From the NCBI RefSeq assembly GCF_018736085.1, contig NZ_CP076134.1:186001-250000 (forward strand): a DNA stretch of 64,000 nucleotides, given 5' to 3'. This stretch comes from Bradyrhizobium sediminis (GTDB taxonomy: Bacteria > Pseudomonadota > Alphaproteobacteria > Rhizobiales > Xanthobacteraceae). Made by a program: the position numbers and the translations under genes. The notes under the pieces were generated by a model. That model saw nothing but the letters and a program-made list of their open reading frames with translations, was not told where the DNA came from and did no database searches. This document shows positions 63,234 through 64,000 of this stretch, in pieces (position 1 is the first letter of the stretch; the number at the start of each line of letters is the position of its first letter).

Positions 63234-64000
63234 ATGACGGCACAGCGAAGTATTGTCATCGGCGGCGGCGCGTTCGCCGGGCTGGCGCTGGCGCTGGCGC
63301 TGCGCCAGGGTCTCGGCGCCGATATTCCCGTCATTGTCGCCGATCCGGCGCTGGGGCTAAGACCCAGCCGCGATCCGCGCGCTACCGCGATCGTCGCCGC
63401 CTGCCGCCGGCTGTTCGACGCGATCGGGGTCTGGGATGAGGTGGCCGACGGGGCTCAGCCGATAACCGACATGGTGGTCACCGATTCCAGGCTGGAAGAC
63501 GCCACCCGGCCGGTGTTCCTGACCTTCGCCGGCCATGTCGAGCCGGGCGAGCCGTTCGCGCACATGGTCGAGAATCGCCATCTGATCGATGCGCTGGTGA
63601 AGCGCGCCGAGGCCGAGGGCATCGACCTCCGCGCTACCGCGGTGACGGGTTTCGATTCCCGCCCCGATAGCGTCGATGTGACGCTGGCCGACGGGAGCGT
63701 CATTGAGGCGAGCTTGCTGGTGGCCGCCGACGGCGCGCGATCGAAACTGCGCGAACGCGCAGGGATCGCCACCCATGGCTGGGACTACGACCAGTCCGGC
63801 ATCGTCGTTACCGTCGGCCACGAGCGGGATCATCACGGTCGCGCCGAGGAACATTTCCTGCCCGCAGGACCGTTCGCAATCCTGCCACTGACGGGAAAGC
63901 GCTCGTCGCTGGTGTGGACCGAGAAGCGCGCGGAGGCTGCGCGCCTGGTCGCGCTGAGTGAGGACGAATTTCACGCCGAACTCGAGCAGCGCTTCGGCCT
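63234..64000 (+). CDS. UbiH/UbiF/COQ6-type FAD monooxygenase (5' part)
   Basis: The frame begins at ATG 63234 and runs past the window edge (255 full codons). It shows SIVIGGGAFAGLALALALRQ (FAD Rossmann), RPSRDPRATAIVAACRRLFD, PFAHMVENRHLIDALVKRAE, LLVAADGARSKLRERAGIAT (the DG motif binding FAD/NADPH) and FLPAGPFAILPLTGKRSSLVW. These identify the ubiquinone-biosynthesis hydroxylase family. Which ring position it hydroxylates cannot be told from the partial sequence. Confidence 0.9.
   Translation, partial: MTAQRSIVIGGGAFAGLALALALRQGLGADIPVIVADPALGLRPSRDPRATAIVAACRRLFDAIGVWDEVADGAQPITDMVVTDSRLEDATRPVFLTFAGHVEPGEPFAHMVENRHLIDALVKRAEAEGIDLRATAVTGFDSRPDSVDVTLADGSVIEASLLVAADGARSKLRERAGIATHGWDYDQSGIVVTVGHERDHHGRAEEHFLPAGPFAILPLTGKRSSLVWTEKRAEAARLVALSEDEFHAELEQRFG

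Overview
The window is a continuous, GC-rich, densely coding stretch of an alphaproteobacterial chromosome. Gene content and order point to Bradyrhizobium, Rhodopseudomonas or a close relative (Nitrobacteraceae/Bradyrhizobiaceae). The clues are the coaA-hisEFAH-DUF2628-hisB block, the hslV-GNAT-DUF2585-hslU block, Smr-MltA-TimA-SecB, CenR/OtpR with a cNMP-binding partner, and the intergenic REP-like palindromes typical of this group. No rRNA, tRNA or CRISPR array was seen.

Layout. 0-8.6 kb: the end of a KTSA gene, a YifB/ComM ATPase, an IS110-family (IS1111-type) insertion sequence sitting inside a REP pair, a small exported protein, a hybrid histidine kinase, an OlsB-like acyltransferase and pantothenate kinase. 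8.6-15.5 kb: histidine biosynthesis (hisE, F, A, H, B, minus strand) and the HslVU protease genes (plus strand). 15.7-20.7 kb: a polytopic membrane protein, Smr, MltA, TimA, SecB.

20.7-33.9 kb is the chromosome replication and segregation neighbourhood: dnaQ-coaE-maf-ppsR on the left, a non-coding AT-rich gap at 23537-23929 that I propose as oriC, then hemJ, rho, mnmE, mnmG, rsmG, parA, parB. Four parS copies lie between mnmE and rsmG. holA, lptE and leuS follow on the minus strand. At 36.7-39.4 kb sits a lower-GC two-gene cassette of unknown function, the best candidate here for an undescribed system.

39.5-51.6 kb: a diguanylate cyclase, YggS, a hydratase, an L,D-transpeptidase, CenR plus a cNMP-binding protein, exonuclease III, a TetR regulator divergent from a small membrane protein, LolA, FtsK and an aminotransferase. 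52-56.8 kb: a CoA-metabolism cluster (HpcH/HpaI lyase, CaiB transferase, GFA protein, NDP-forming acyl-CoA synthetase). 57.2-61 kb: two tandem glnK-amtB ammonium modules with a sigma-54-like promoter before the downstream pair. 61.3-64 kb: a GYF-domain membrane protein, TesB and the start of a UbiH-type hydroxylase.

Most genes are housekeeping. The unusual content is in the IS110 element and its putative guide RNA matching the REP target, the origin/parS region, the low-GC cassette, an apparent frameshift in the DUF2585 gene, and several perfect hairpins and REP pairs. All assignments come from reading the sequence and remembered family features; no database search was run.
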